Shown piece after piece: positions 13,843 through 24,078 of a DNA stretch of 64,000 nucleotides. Location: the NCBI GenBank assembly GCA_002794735.1, contig NBAZ01000022.1:1-64000 (forward strand), in the 5' to 3' direction. The stretch comes from Pyrrhoderma lamaoense. Its lineage: Eukaryota; Basidiomycota; Agaricomycetes; Hymenochaetales; Hymenochaetaceae. Numbering within the stretch: the stretch's first letter is position 1; the number at the start of each line of letters is the position of its first letter. The position numbers were made by a program, and so were the translations under genes. A model generated the notes under the pieces. It saw only the letters and a program-made list of their open reading frames with translations, was not told where the DNA came from and searched no databases.

Positions 13843-14952
13843 ATGTCAATCTCCGAAGAATCAAGACCCATGCGAGAGCGCATGGAAGAATACATCGTCA
13901 AACTTCAAGACACGATTGTAACAGCACTTGAGTCTGTAGATCCTACAGCTCCCAAATTCAAACGTGACTCCTGGACACGCTCTGCAGGGGGTTACGGGAC
14001 TTCATGCGTCTTCGCTGTCCCTCCACCCCCAGACCAGTCCTCTCCAGCTCCCACAACGGTGCTGGAAAAGGCTGGTGTGAACATCAGTATCGTACACGGT
14101 TTACTTCCTCCGAATGCTATCAAGCAAATGGTCGCAGACCATTCGACAATTCCGTTTGACCCTACGAACCCACAAAGTCTCCCGTTCTTCGCCGCTGGTA
14201 TATCACTTGTTATCCATCCCAGGAACCCATCAGCGCCAACCGTCCACGCGAACTACAGATATTTCGAACTCTCACCTCCTTCACCCGATAAGGAAAAAGA
14301 CAAAGAAGCGGTGTTAGGATCAGAATCAGCTAACGCGGCGCCCACCTTACCTGTGGCTTGGTGGTTTGGAGGTGGAGCAGATTTGACGCCTTCATACTTG
14401 TATGAAGAAGATGCGGTACATTTCCATAAAGTACACAAAGCTGCTTGTGACGCGCACGGAAAGGTGTTGTACCCGGCTTTAAAGAAATGGTGTGATGAAT
14501 ATTTTACGATCACACATCGAGGGGAGACGAGAGGAATTGGAGGAATTTTCTTCGATGATCTGTCAGATGCACCTCATAAACGGATTCTCTCAGCAGGCAC
14601 AGGGAAAGATCGGCCGTATACCCCTTCTGAGATCTTTTCTTTCGTTCGTTCTTGCGGAGACGCCTTCGTACCTGCTTACATACCTCTTCTCACCGCTCGT
14701 AAAGACACGCCCGCTACAGAAGCGATGCGCCGTTGGCAGCTTATCCGACGAGGACGTTATGTCGAGTTTAATCTGGTTTATGATAGAGGTACCAAGTTTG
14801 GATTGATGACACCTGGTGCGAGGGTAGAAAGTATCTTGATGAGCTTGCCCGAGGTGGCTAGGTGGGAGTATATGTCTGAGATGGGAACAGAGGCTGAGTC
14901 AGAGGAAGGGAGATTGATGGAGGTGCTGAAAAATCCCAGGGAATGGGTCTGA
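13843..14952 (+). CDS. HEM13: coproporphyrinogen III oxidase (oxygen-dependent)
   Basis: Performs the oxidative decarboxylation of coproporphyrinogen III to protoporphyrinogen IX in heme synthesis. A single intron-free ORF of 369 residues starts at ATG 13843 (MSISEESRPMRERMEEYIV). Family signatures are all present: WTRSAGGYGTSCVF, NYRYFEL, WWFGGGADLTPSYLYEEDA, KKWCDEYFTITHRGETRGIG, GGIFFDDL, GRYVEFNLVYDRGTKFGLMT and PGARVESILMSLPEVARWEY. No mitochondrial presequence is evident, in line with the cytosolic fungal enzyme. The reading frame is intact, and the lack of introns is notable beside its intron-rich neighbours. Confidence 0.97.
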   Translation: MSISEESRPMRERMEEYIVKLQDTIVTALESVDPTAPKFKRDSWTRSAGGYGTSCVFAVPPPPDQSSPAPTTVLEKAGVNISIVHGLLPPNAIKQMVADHSTIPFDPTNPQSLPFFAAGISLVIHPRNPSAPTVHANYRYFELSPPSPDKEKDKEAVLGSESANAAPTLPVAWWFGGGADLTPSYLYEEDAVHFHKVHKAACDAHGKVLYPALKKWCDEYFTITHRGETRGIGGIFFDDLSDAPHKRILSAGTGKDRPYTPSEIFSFVRSCGDAFVPAYIPLLTARKDTPATEAMRRWQLIRRGRYVEFNLVYDRGTKFGLMTPGARVESILMSLPEVARWEYMSEMGTEAESEEGRLMEVLKNPREWV

Positions 14953-15769
14953 AGGGTTGTCTCTCCGGGGCGTGTTTGCTTTAAAAAAAACTAACTTATC
15001 TAGTCTCGGCTTGATTTTATGCGTAGGTTGAAGAACTCAGTGGACGATGATAAGAAAGTGTATTTTTGTGTATGTTGCTGATCAAACTCTCTGCTCAGTT
15101 GTATATCTGTAGCGTGGCGGGAAGATGGTAACAGAAAGAAGGAAAAAATAATTGTTAGATACAATGTACTATTAACTTGATATGAAATGTCTCTTTCCAA
15201 ATAATACTACTCACTCAGACGTGTGTTTAGGGTCACTATGTGAAAACAAAGTAATCAATGGGGTTAAATTACAAAGATAATTTTAGACTGTCGTCTTCCC
15301 TAATTTGGAGAGGACAGTGGGAAGGCACTGAATGCCGATAGTGGATGAGGATGGGATATCAATCAATAGGATGATTGCAAAAATAAGTAAAAGCCTTAGT
15401 CAATGATTTGTACTATTCACGTCTATTCTCGTGGAGGATGTATCAATAGCATAGAAAAAAGATAGTTTAAAAGAAGAGAAGCCCGAGAACATAGATATTA
15501 TGATACTGCTATGATATATAAAAAGTCCTTCAAGAAAGTATCGTCTAAACCTATAGAAGTATTTCTATATGCATACCTAAACGATCCGTCCAGGGTCGGA
15601 CGACGCCTTCTCACGACAAGTGCGTTCACTCACCATTTTCTACTCTCTGTAATTTATTTCAAATTGGAAAATAACAGACTCATTCACTGTGGTATTGATA
15701 TAAGTAAAATATATTGAGTATACTCAGTTGTTTGAGGTGGTTCGCAAATAGATATTTATATGTTTAATG
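14953..15769. other. intergenic downstream of HEM13
   Basis: No supported gene. The beginning holds the presumed HEM13 terminator region. Small frames (15000-15200, 15511-15717) have no similarity. Sequence shared with the other short FunK1 copies begins at about 15770. Confidence 0.4.
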
Positions 15770-16687
15770 TTAATTGCTCTTCCTAAACCGAACACGTGCG
15801 TATCAGACATTAGCGTGTCGCATTTCTTTCAATCCTACGATGAGCAATGTCTGAAGACTTGGGAAGTTGCATGCATGAAAGCCAGATCGATGACTAAAGG
15901 AAAATGGGAGCATTTCATAACACAAATATGGTGGGAAGAACTACGAACGGCACATTGGCACTGAAGACAAGCTGGTTATGGTCGGACAGGGAAAGGGAAT
16001 ATGATATGATTGAAAAGGCAAGGAAAGTGCTGGAAGACGTGACGGACAATGAAGTATCCGAAGAACCAGAATTACTGGAACGGTATGGTCTGAAGAACAG
16101 GAAACTCTCATCTTGTCTTCCAAGCGTGTACTGGTGGAGGGATATAAAGGAGATCACTGCAGGATCACGGACGGGACTGTTTTTGAAAACTATTAATGAC
16201 CAAGATATGTTGCAACGCATGATTGTAATTGAACCGCTATCACCTATCTATCTCCTTGATGATCTCGAGGACTACAAGGAAGCTATCAGGCATATCGTTC
16301 TTGGTGAGCATGTCCGTACACTAATCACGTTCTCATTTTAACTCAACACAGGTATACATTTCCTTGCTATTAGCGAGCAGAAAATAATGCACCGAGACAT
16401 CAGTCGTCAGAATCTGATGTACCGACGAGTGAATGGAAAAATAAATGGGGTATTGATCGATTTCGACCTTGCAATAACAAGGAATTCTATGTTGAAGAAC
16501 CACAAAGGTGTTAGGACAGGAACGCGTCCATTCATGGCAATCAGTCTGCATCTCGATATATTTCAGGATGAGATCCCAGAACATAGAGAACGATTTGACC
16601 TTGAATCTATCTTCTATGTGATGTACTGGGATGCACGATTCTTTGATAAAGGAAAAAAGGTTGTGATACCGGGATCGGCGGCTCAGA
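15770..16687 (+). pseudogene. FunK1-type kinase copy A, 5' part, cut by the KDZ transposon
   Basis: This is the left portion of a fungal-specific FunK1-like protein kinase. Visible blocks are LALKTSWLWSDREREYDMIE, LPSVYWWRDIKEI, SPIYLLDDLEDYKEAIRHIV, an intron at about 16304-16351, then the catalytic segment HRDISRQNLMYRR and the metal-binding-like segment GVLIDFDLAITRN. FDLESIFYVMYWDARFFDKG ends the kinase lobe. The reading frame is then abruptly replaced by transposon sequence at 16688, and the continuation lies at 29945..30246. Relative to long copy C it lacks the N-terminal ~300 residues. Upstream DNA (15770-15900) is homologous to the flank of copy E, so a larger unit was duplicated. Whether the gene was functional before insertion is unclear, because the right-hand part needs frame corrections. 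Confidence 0.85.
16680..16687. repeat. 8-bp target-site duplication, left copy (GGCTCAGA)
   Basis: The octamer directly precedes the left terminal inverted repeat and is repeated exactly at 29945..29952, directly after the right one. One copy belongs to the interrupted kinase coding sequence, matching the SLAQNEYDKW region of copy C. Confidence 0.95.
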
Positions 16688-17742
16688 CACCTGTGCCGCG
16701 GTAGTTCGGTTACCTAGTTAGCCCCAATTTTTGCTCGTCCGCGCATCTAGTTAGCCCCTCTTAATGCTGTTTAAACCGGACTTTTGCCAGACCTTCAGAC
16801 CGCGGGTAATTTTATACAAATCTGTTAATGTGACCTTGTTACACTCTCAGAGAGGTTCACGGGTCTAAGAAATTGGGCACGAGCAGTCCACCGGCATTAT
16901 GCGGTGAGCCCACTTGCACTCTCCCATGCGCGCCCCTCATCACCCTTCATCGCCCCTCATCACCCCTCATCACCCCTCATCGCTCATCGTCACCCCTCGC
17001 TACCATCGTCCCCGACGAATTCCAGCATCCCTCACTTTACGTCCCTTTTCTTGACCTTTTCGTCACTCAGAGGAAACAGAAGAGAGAGTCTGCTAATACT
17101 ATCCTTCTCTTTCACTGTTCCTCCAAGCTGACTGATTTAATGCATGGTGTCATCCCCGCTACTGTCGTGGACCACAATATGTAGAGTATAATTTGCTAGT
17201 TGGATGTACATTAATTCTAGTTGCTACATGATAGATACTAGGTGTCGGTGCTCCGGAACCCGAGATTGGCCCCAGGGCCGTGACTGATACTCAGTACAGT
17301 TTCGTTTCCCCGGATTACGACCATAGGCCGTAGTCTCGACGTTCGTATTTCTTTCTCTTCTCGAGAAGAAACACAACTAGTGCACCAGTTTTGTTTTGGA
17401 TTTTCTTGGCTTGATTTTACTATAGCTACGTCTATCTGGTTTGCTTCATAAATCTTTCCTCATCATCTATTCAAAATGTTATGATACACTACAATTACTA
17501 TGTTTTCTTCAGAGCTCTATTAACAATCAACATCTATCAGCTATGGCCACAATCAGAACTAAACGGATACGCTGATTCTCGTACATACCACATAACATTA
17601 GAGGGAAATGCAGGTGAACCTAGTGAAACGTGTGTGGATTGCAGCCGCCGACAGTCTATTTTAATCTTGGTTATTCGCTGAAGGTTTGACAGGCGTGGTA
17701 CCAAACTAGACGTGGGCGCTATAGTCCGTGAGATAGTTTTAT
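16688..17742 (+). repeat. left terminal inverted repeat of the KDZ element (1,055 bp)
   Basis: Reverse-complement match to 28890..29944 with the same length and no difference noticed in the segments compared. It starts CACCTGTGCCGCGG. Two copies of CTAGTTAGCCCC lie at 16714 and 16747. A short tandem array of CCCCTCATCA-like units lies at about 16935-16985. Inside it are open frames of 66 and 103 codons that recur in the right repeat; I do not consider them genes. Confidence 0.95.
16714..16758 (+). promoter_or_regulatory. subterminal direct repeats CTAGTTAGCCCC, candidate transposase-binding sites
   Basis: Two exact 12-bp copies at 16714-16725 and 16747-16758 are spaced 33 bp start to start, about three helical turns. 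The mirror pair is at about 29874-29885 and 29907-29918 in the right terminus. A further CTAGTTAGCCC lies inside the element at 19773. Subterminal repeats are typical transposase-binding sites in large DNA transposons; the role here is inference. Confidence 0.5.
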
Positions 17743-18214
17743 CACGTCAGTAACGTCATATAGCCTACAACCAAGCATTATCAGACTGTATAAAAGGGCG
17801 AGCTTTTCTTCAGAGGGGACCAAAGCTCTGCAAGGTTGTCATAAAATCTCTACGCTTGAGCAAAGCTGGGAGTATGCGATGCAGTCACTCTAAACTCTAC
17901 TTTTACTACGCTCCATCTACAACACGTCATAGATCACTGTCTGATATCTACGATGTTCATCTGCGTCTTAGCGCCGAAGAAGATTCGCATGCTGGTAAGC
18001 TGGGAACGTACCATAGATGAGTAAATTACTATATGAATCATTTATAGCTACATAACCGTAACCTATTTGTTTTCATTCGAATTTTACTGATTTCAACGTT
18101 AAAAACCTAGGCCGGTAGTATACTTTATATTACGATCAACAAGAAGATGTAAACGCTTAAAAGCTTGTTTATCTGCCGTCGGGGCATACTCAAAGTAGCT
18201 TGACGGCATCATAT
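17743..18214. other. element interior next to left TIR, with TATA-like box
   Basis: No gene was found in this ~470 bp. A strong TATA-like sequence, TATAAAAGG, lies at 17789-17797 on the plus strand, only 47 bp inside the terminal repeat and pointing into the element. No rightward coding sequence follows that I can support. Confidence 0.35.
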
Positions 18215-19331
18215 TTATTGTATGATTCTCTCCCAGCGGATGGTTCCGTTGTCCAGGTTTTCATTGATTAGCTTCAACTTTTCCAACCCCAGACTGCTGA
18301 TACTTTGTAGCTCATCGATGGGCCAACCTATTATCTGTACCCTATATCTTTGGACTATATTGATAGAATATAGCTTCCAAGCTATCTCCGCTACTGGATT
18401 TCCCGTTATTTCCCCTGTTAATGAGTGAGTCTTAATATCTTCGCGCTATGGTGACTAGCTTACTTAAAGATCCTCGAAGTTTCTCCCTCAAGAGTTTCTT
18501 CAGGTCAGCTTTTCGATCAGAATTACTCAAGTGACACTCTCCTCCAACTCGGGGAGGGGGGTTTGCTATGACAAATGCTTCGAAGCGTTGGGCGAATTCA
18601 CCAACTTCCATCTTCAGGATCTCGTTTATGAACCGGGCCCCTAGATGGTCCACATAGTACTTGGGTGAATACTTGCGAACGCCCTCTGTTTGGGCGGTGA
18701 AGAAAAAGCTACTGATATTACTCCTCCCCCTGAGAAGAATTAACTGTGAACAATGAGTTATTTGTTCTTGGTAACCAGTGTTGAGACTTACTTCTGACTC
18801 TACGCGAGATAAAATCGCCTTGCCGTCCTCACTGATCGCTTTCTTGGTGCTTCGCTGTCCTTTTGCTTTACTCAAACGTGCTTTCTCTAGAACCGACGCC
18901 ATGTCATCGAGTATTTCCTCCTCTATCTTATCATAGTCGGTTGTTGTGGCGATGCGGTGTAGCTCTTGCAATTTTAATGTTTCGTCCGCTTGTAGACCTT
19001 CCCTATCTACGTGAGTATACATATGTTTTTCTGCTTAGAAAATGTATGTACCTTCTACGACAATCGGCCCCTGGCAATGTAGCCAAGCGTTTCTTCTGTT
19101 CACCGATCGCTGGTATCCATATCCCGAAGATGAGCGTATTTTCTTGCGAGCGGACGAGTCGGAAACTCCTAGTGCTGCAAGTTTTTGTACAGATAGGTCT
19201 TCCAGCCTATGGTGGTCCGTTACAACCCTATTAACTTGCTGAACCTTTTCTATACGTCTTGCAGCTGCTTCGGCCTTCTGTTCTGCTGTCCTTGCATCCT
19301 GCCTCTGTCGCTTCTTTGGGCCATGATCCAT
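18215..19331 (-). CDS. KDZ passenger gene 1: basic coiled-coil protein with C-terminal 'GWP' domain, unknown function
   Basis: Four exons join cleanly. Exon 1 (ATG 19331) is basic and Gln/Glu/Ala-rich (MDHGPKKRQRQDARTAEQKA), a probable coiled coil with nuclear-localisation-like clusters, and ends ...CQGPIVVE. Exon 2 (RDREGLQADETLKLQELHRI type) is also helical. Exon 3 begins after TTCACAG (LILLRGRSNISSFFFTAQTE), continues HLGARFINEILKMEVGEFAQ and ends with a Lys/Arg-rich helix. Exon 4, after ...TTAACAG, encodes NIVQRYRVQIIGWP...LEKLKLINENLDNGTIRW and stops at 18215. The last module resembles a domain I recall from many uncharacterised agaricomycete proteins (N.V..Y.V...GWP, then L..L...L..G..W). 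About 325 residues in total. It shares strand with the transposase and may be a transposition accessory or regulatory factor; that is inference only. Confidence 0.65.
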
Positions 19332-20217
19332 GTCTGCTTTGTGCCGCGTGTCGAATGTTGGCGTTCAAGTGTGGGAGGTGTAGAAGTCCAACGTGTGGCC
19401 TTGGAGTATTCTATCCTTTAAAAGCAGGATCCATGAGTTTGCAGTCAGTTGTTTCGTAAGTAAGAAATCAATTATATCTGGCGGTAAAATCTACTAAAAG
19501 TTAAGCGAAGTCAACACTACATTTTTCAGTTTTTGCTATGCAAAAATGTGTCACCACGGACGACATGTTACATAGCTTCATCATCTGTCTATAAAATTTT
19601 CCGGAATGTGAGCATATAATATTCAATCTTATTCCTTGGGGTACACGTCATGAATCTTGACTAGGGAAATTAGATACGACGTACACCGCCCCGACAGAGT
19701 TACCCCCCATAAAGACTGAGTGGTTAGCAGCCAGCTAGTTATTGAAGTTTCAACCAATCAAGAGTTATATGACTAGTTAGCCCAGTACCAAGTAAACTGC
19801 ATCTATCTATACCACAGATTTACTTACTAAGTCCGCTTAGAGTCACGATACTCAGATTCTCTGAGGTCTCACTCACACCTCAAATTACACAGATGTCATA
19901 TCAGAGTTATAATATTTGTGGGTATAACTATTACGTTAACAAGAGTTCCATCTGAAAAACTTAAAAAAAAAAAAAAACCTCCAAAAGATCGGCCCTAGAA
20001 GATGATGCTGACGGCGCGTAATCGACGCTCTTAAGTATAGAAATAAGAATGATATCGTTGCTTGTTGCTACCCGAGTTACTCACCATTAGAATCCCTAGC
20101 TTTTACCGCTTGCTTTCCTTAATAAAGTTTTCATCAATTTTTCAGTACAATAGAGGCGACATGCTCAATGGATAGAGAATTCTTACAGCATATGAGTGAG
20201 GGGGCACCACCGACGAA
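19332..20217. other. non-coding interior of KDZ element
   Basis: No supported gene in ~0.9 kb. It contains an internal copy of the subterminal motif (CTAGTTAGCCC, 19773) and an A-run of about 14 at 19964. Part of it should be the promoter of passenger gene 1 and the 3' region of passenger gene 2. Confidence 0.4.
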
Positions 20218-21347
20218 TCATTGTCCTTCCTGATCAATATCGTCACCCATGGGCCCAACTACTCGAATAATGGGAATATCAACCATAGACTCGAGTAATC
20301 GGTAGGTGGGAGAATCGCCCAAGGATTCATGAACACGAGGTGTGGGATCTACAGAAACTAAAGAACGAGTCGTGGTAGTGGTAGTAACGTTCTCGCGCCC
20401 AGGTGTACGAATTGGGGGTGCTTCCAATTCGTTGGTGTAGATTAGGCCACTCTGTATCTATATGAGTAACAAGTGCGGCTTTAATCATCTAAATTGGTAA
20501 ATAATTCCTTGTATTAGTTATAATATTGGCTCACTGATAACCCGATACAGTTGTCCACCAACGCGCGTAGTTAGTACACGAAAATTTTTGACAGGTGGAT
20601 ACGGAAAAAAAAACACGAATTCTTTTCAGTATCAAGATAAGAGACACGTTGACGAAGCAAAGACTCACGCCAGTGAAGTATTCGTCGAAACCTCGACGTA
20701 GTGCCGCTTGAGCCTCAAATTCACCCAGTATCAGGCTCAAGTCACGGTGATAAAATTCAATCACTCTATTAAGATCCGCCTTGTAATCAGCAGTTCGTGA
20801 AGGTCCAACAGTTTCGTAGTAGTAAGCAAAGGATGTGCACGAGTTCCCCCCGGTGTACCAAAGCTTATGATCCATGTTTAAGCTCGTTAAAAAATAATGG
20901 CGATCCAACTGCTCGGATGCGACATTCATCTATCGTGTGGAGTAATATCAGATACAAGTAGCTTTCAAGTATTAGTCAACAAAATCTAAATGAACTTACC
21001 GTGCCCCTCAGTAGGCCGTCGAGTATCCAACCCCAAGTTCTTCGACTAAAGTTATCCCTGATGAAATTTCGATGCGGGGCCTCTTGATATTCGGTCTGAT
21101 TCTCTTGAGTTCTATTGTCAAATAGATAATCGAAAAGGGCCGCCTTTTCTTGCACCGTCCATGCCTTCGTTTCGGATATATCTTTAGGAGGCTCTTCAGA
21201 AGAAAACAGGTCCGTAAGTTTAGTTAATCGAGGGATATCTCTAGAGATATCTGGAGAGGTGAAGCACATGGCACAAACTTTGAAGCCTTCGTCAATACGA
21301 AGAGCTCCGTAACAACTCCCGCATATAGGAAGATCAGAGATATCCAT
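20218..21347 (-). CDS. KDZ passenger gene 2: CxxC zinc-ribbon plus SANT/Myb-like protein
   Basis: Three exons. Exon 1 (ATG 21347) starts MDISDLPICGSCYGAL and has a second pair in KVCAMCF. The spacing CxxC-x14-CxxC suggests a zinc ribbon in the first 30 residues. Then follows KAWTVQEKAALFDYLFDNRT, a tryptophan-led helix like a SANT/Myb-type module, and FSRRTWGWILDGLLRGT before GTAAGT. Exon 2 (NVASEQLDRHYFLTSLNMDH, then YYYETVGPSRTADYKADLNR) and exon 3 (PPIRTPGRENVTTTTTTRSL) complete about 275 residues. The C-terminal tail is Thr/Pro-rich and acidic. The SANT-like call rests on pattern only. A DNA-binding accessory factor of the transposon is a reasonable guess but unproven. Confidence 0.6.
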
Positions 21348-22610
21348 AAGATACGATTTAAGTCTAATTTTTTTCGGTATGGGTGTTGTAGATGGGTGAG
21401 AGACCAGAGGGAAGAAAAGGGGTAGAGTTAGCTCTTAAGAGGCAGAGAAAAATCCCAAAATCGGCACCTTCTCACCTATTTATAGACATTACTAATCAAC
21501 CTCATTGCATCAGCATTATTAAGGAAAGCAGAAATACTTGGCTCCCAGGCCTTGAAACCATGGAGTAGTAAGTAGGTAGTGCATCCCCCACATGATATAT
21601 AATATTTACAGGGGTTTTGACCCCCCTTCTTATATGGTAGGCTTATGGTGTAAATTTGTGGCGTATGTCGTTGCAGCATATTATAAGGATGTATGAGGGC
21701 AAACTACGTGTGGAGTTCTGACTGGATATTTTCTAGAAAACTGATAACATAAGTACCACTTGAGGTGAGGTACTCCCTTCTCCATTTTGGCAAGTTGATA
21801 AAGTCTAAAATTAGGCATATGACATAACCCCATTGCATCAAATCCGAAGCAAACTACCATGAATCCGATCATTATCATCATAAGATAGTTCTGAGGTACT
21901 CAACATATCATATTTCCTATTTTGGAAAACATATGGTCTAAAAATAGACGTATGTTATCTTTCTCAGATATGTCTAAGATGACCCAAAAATCCGTTTTTC
22001 CCAGTTTTCAAAAAATATTGATTAATTGAATAAAAAAATAAAAAAAGCACAAGAAGAAAGGACTGATGAAGAAGAAGTTCAAGAAGGGTGGTAAGGCTTC
22101 AAAGAAGATGTTCTCGATGACATAAACACGTAAGAAACCTGACTAAGAGTTGCTATAAGCTTCCTAGGTTAGTATTGCCACTCCATGTGACCATGAAAAT
22201 ACTTTAAAAAGAATTTCAGGGCTGTATGATTGTCTTTAAGACTATAAAAATAGACGTGGTGATCATAAGTATACACCATCATCATAGATTTAAGTAGGAA
22301 AGAAGAGTTTCAAAACCCGGAATTTACTTATTTTCATCTATTTCTATTTTTAGCTTGTTTTTTTTATTTTTATTTTCAATTTTATTGATATTTTATCTCA
22401 AAATTTCTTCGTGTTTTGTTACCTGGATCGATGCCTTTTGACTCATTGATGAAATCGTTGATGTTTTTTTTAATTCATATATTCTTAATCAAAAAATTTC
22501 TTATTTACATTATATACATCATTTAAAATATCTTATTTAAAAGATAATTTCCTTCAAAGCTTTTATGTATGTATTATGTTAGCTTTATCGTCTTTAGTAT
22601 GTGCTAAATA
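21348..22610. other. non-coding AT-rich interior of KDZ element
   Basis: No conserved gene in ~1.26 kb. Open frames of 66-67 codons at 21476-21881 (-) have no similarity. The stretch 21990-22560 is strongly AT-rich with A- and T-runs. Confidence 0.4.
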
Positions 22611-22613
22611 GAT

Positions 22614-23128
22614 TTACTTACTTTGCAAATACGAGTGAAAGTACTCTTGACAGAACATTAAAAAAAAAACGACCAGGGCCCAGACTTTTAGTACATACGT
22701 ATGTATGTATGTATGTATGTATGTATGTGTGTGTGTGTGTGTGTGTGCGTGTATAAGTACATGCATGTGTATGTGTATGTGTATGTGTGTGGACTTACAG
22801 ATGCCCTGGTGAAGACACAAGAAGCGTAGCACGCTTCTCGGTACCCAGCGTAGACGGTAGGGGAAGATGATGAACCTATCACCCCCACGCTCCGCGTGCC
22901 CCTCCGTCTCTGCGTGCTGCCGGTACTTCGTGACATAGTAGGGGCCAGAAAGATTAACTTCTTTCTGGCAGACCCTGCAGCGTACCCGGTCGGGCTCGAG
23001 GACGATGACCTCTGGCTGCATCTCGAGCAGCCACTTACGGTATTCGACTAAGATTGTGATGGATCAGTAAAGAAGTAGAGTAAGGTGAAGTATTAAATGG
23101 GCTACTCACTGGAGAGATTTCTGACCAT
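22614..23128 (-). CDS. KDZ passenger gene 3: CxxC-H-H zinc-finger protein, 3' end uncertain
   Basis: The start at ATG 23128 (MVRNLS) is followed by a GTGAGT intron (about 23109-23049) and an exon reading SEYRKWLLEMQPEVIVLEPD then RVRCRVCQKEVNLSG and YRQHAETEGHAERGG. This gives a CxxC-x(~19)-H-x5-H zinc-finger arrangement. The pattern 'PD-V-CxxC-k-x-L... H' is one I recall in many hypothetical agaricomycete proteins. After HQGIC a GTAAGT donor precedes the microsatellite, so the repeat (which would encode runs of HTHTHT/YIHTYIHT) probably lies in an intron. I could not find a convincing final exon. The gene may be decayed, or its 3' exon may be short. Confidence 0.45.
22697..22795. repeat. ATGT / GT microsatellite
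   Basis: A run of about eight ATGT units passes into (GT)n, then imperfect GTATGT units. It lies in the presumed intron or 3' part of passenger gene 3. Confidence 0.95.
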
Positions 23129-23659
23129 TTTTTATTTCGAGTTCGTAGTATGAAGTGAAAGAGAAAGATATAGGGGAATAGGATGGGGGTGAGGTGGGGG
23201 GTTTTATGGGCATCTCGACGACCCATGGTCACGTCCGTGACCTAGATCTCACGAAGAAGAAGAAGCGTTAGGAGCTCCCACGTAGGCCTCTAATCATGAT
23301 GGCACGGACGGTCACCGCAAAGCACGCAAGATTACCTTTCGTACAAAGAGGCGCTTCAAGATAAAAAAGAAAAGTTGTCGAGTAGGCGCCGAGGGCACAA
23401 GCACCTCTAGTCTCTCGGCTCGGCACACCAGGTACTGGTAAGACCTTACTTGCCAATGTCGTAGTTCAAAACGCCGGATATTAGCTTACGGTATATCTGG
23501 GTCGAAATTTTAGGTCGGGATAAGTGTGGAAATATACTCACGAACGTACGTGGACAACTCACATAACAAATCGAATCATATTGATGGTTTATCTCGTATG
23601 CCTGTTCCTTGTGCTCAACGGCAATCAACTCTGCCCTTCCCTCTTCGTTGTCAGAGCTC

Positions 23660-23880
23660 GATTGTGTTCCCCTTTACGGGCAGTTCAAATCGAACCACTT
23701 CTACTCCTTTACGGGCAGTTCAACTGAACCACTTCCACTCCTTTACGAGCAGATCAAATTGAACCACTTCCACTCCTTTACGAGCAGATCAATTGAACCA
23801 CTTCCACTCCTTTACGAGCAGATCAAATTGAACCACTTCCACTCCTTTACGGGCAGTTCAAGTCAAACCACTCAGGTTCG
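23660..23880. repeat. ~36-bp tandem repeat block 1 (about six units)
   Basis: Units read approximately TTCAAATTGAACCACTTCCA followed by CTCCTTTACGAGCAGA, with small length differences (AATTG versus AAATTG). The core GTTCAA...TTGAAC is nearly palindromic. Open frames through it only reflect the repeat. Confidence 0.9.
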
Positions 23881-23967
23881 GTTTCCACCAAAGATCGATA
23901 CTCTTGAGGGCTCGGTTATGCCTTGATTCAACAAGAAGCAAGGGGCGAAACAGGAACTCACAAAGAG

Positions 23968-24078
23968 AGTACTCCTTTACGGGAAGTTCAAATTGAACCA
24001 CTTCCACTCCTATAACGAACAGTTCAAATTGAACCATTTCCACTCCTTTACGAGCAGCTCAAGTCGAACCACTTCCAC
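23968..24078. repeat. ~36-bp tandem repeat block 2 (about three units)
   Basis: Same unit as the block at 23660-23880, separated from it by about 90 bp of unrelated sequence. Consensus CACTTCCACTCCTTTACG plus a TTCAAATTGAACC core. Confidence 0.85.

Noticed and set aside
16873..17681. Open frames of 103 and 66 codons inside the left TIR, repeated in the right TIR
   Set aside because: Their duplication follows from the inverted repeat itself. One is driven by the CCCCTCATCA tandem repeat and neither shows a domain.
22690..22936. Histidine/threonine-rich protein (HTHTHT...YIHTYIHT) in passenger gene 3
   Set aside because: The run is the translation of the microsatellite and follows a GTAAGT donor, so it is most likely intronic.
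23379..23476. Walker-A-like GTPGTGKT string on the plus strand, suggesting an ATPase
   Set aside because: It lies in an open frame of only about 30 codons, with no Walker B or other AAA+ motif nearby on either side. It may be a relic or chance.
23526..23926. Repetitive proteins (units such as EPLPLLYEQIKLNHFHSF)
   Set aside because: They are translations of the ~36-bp tandem DNA repeat, open in several frames at once.
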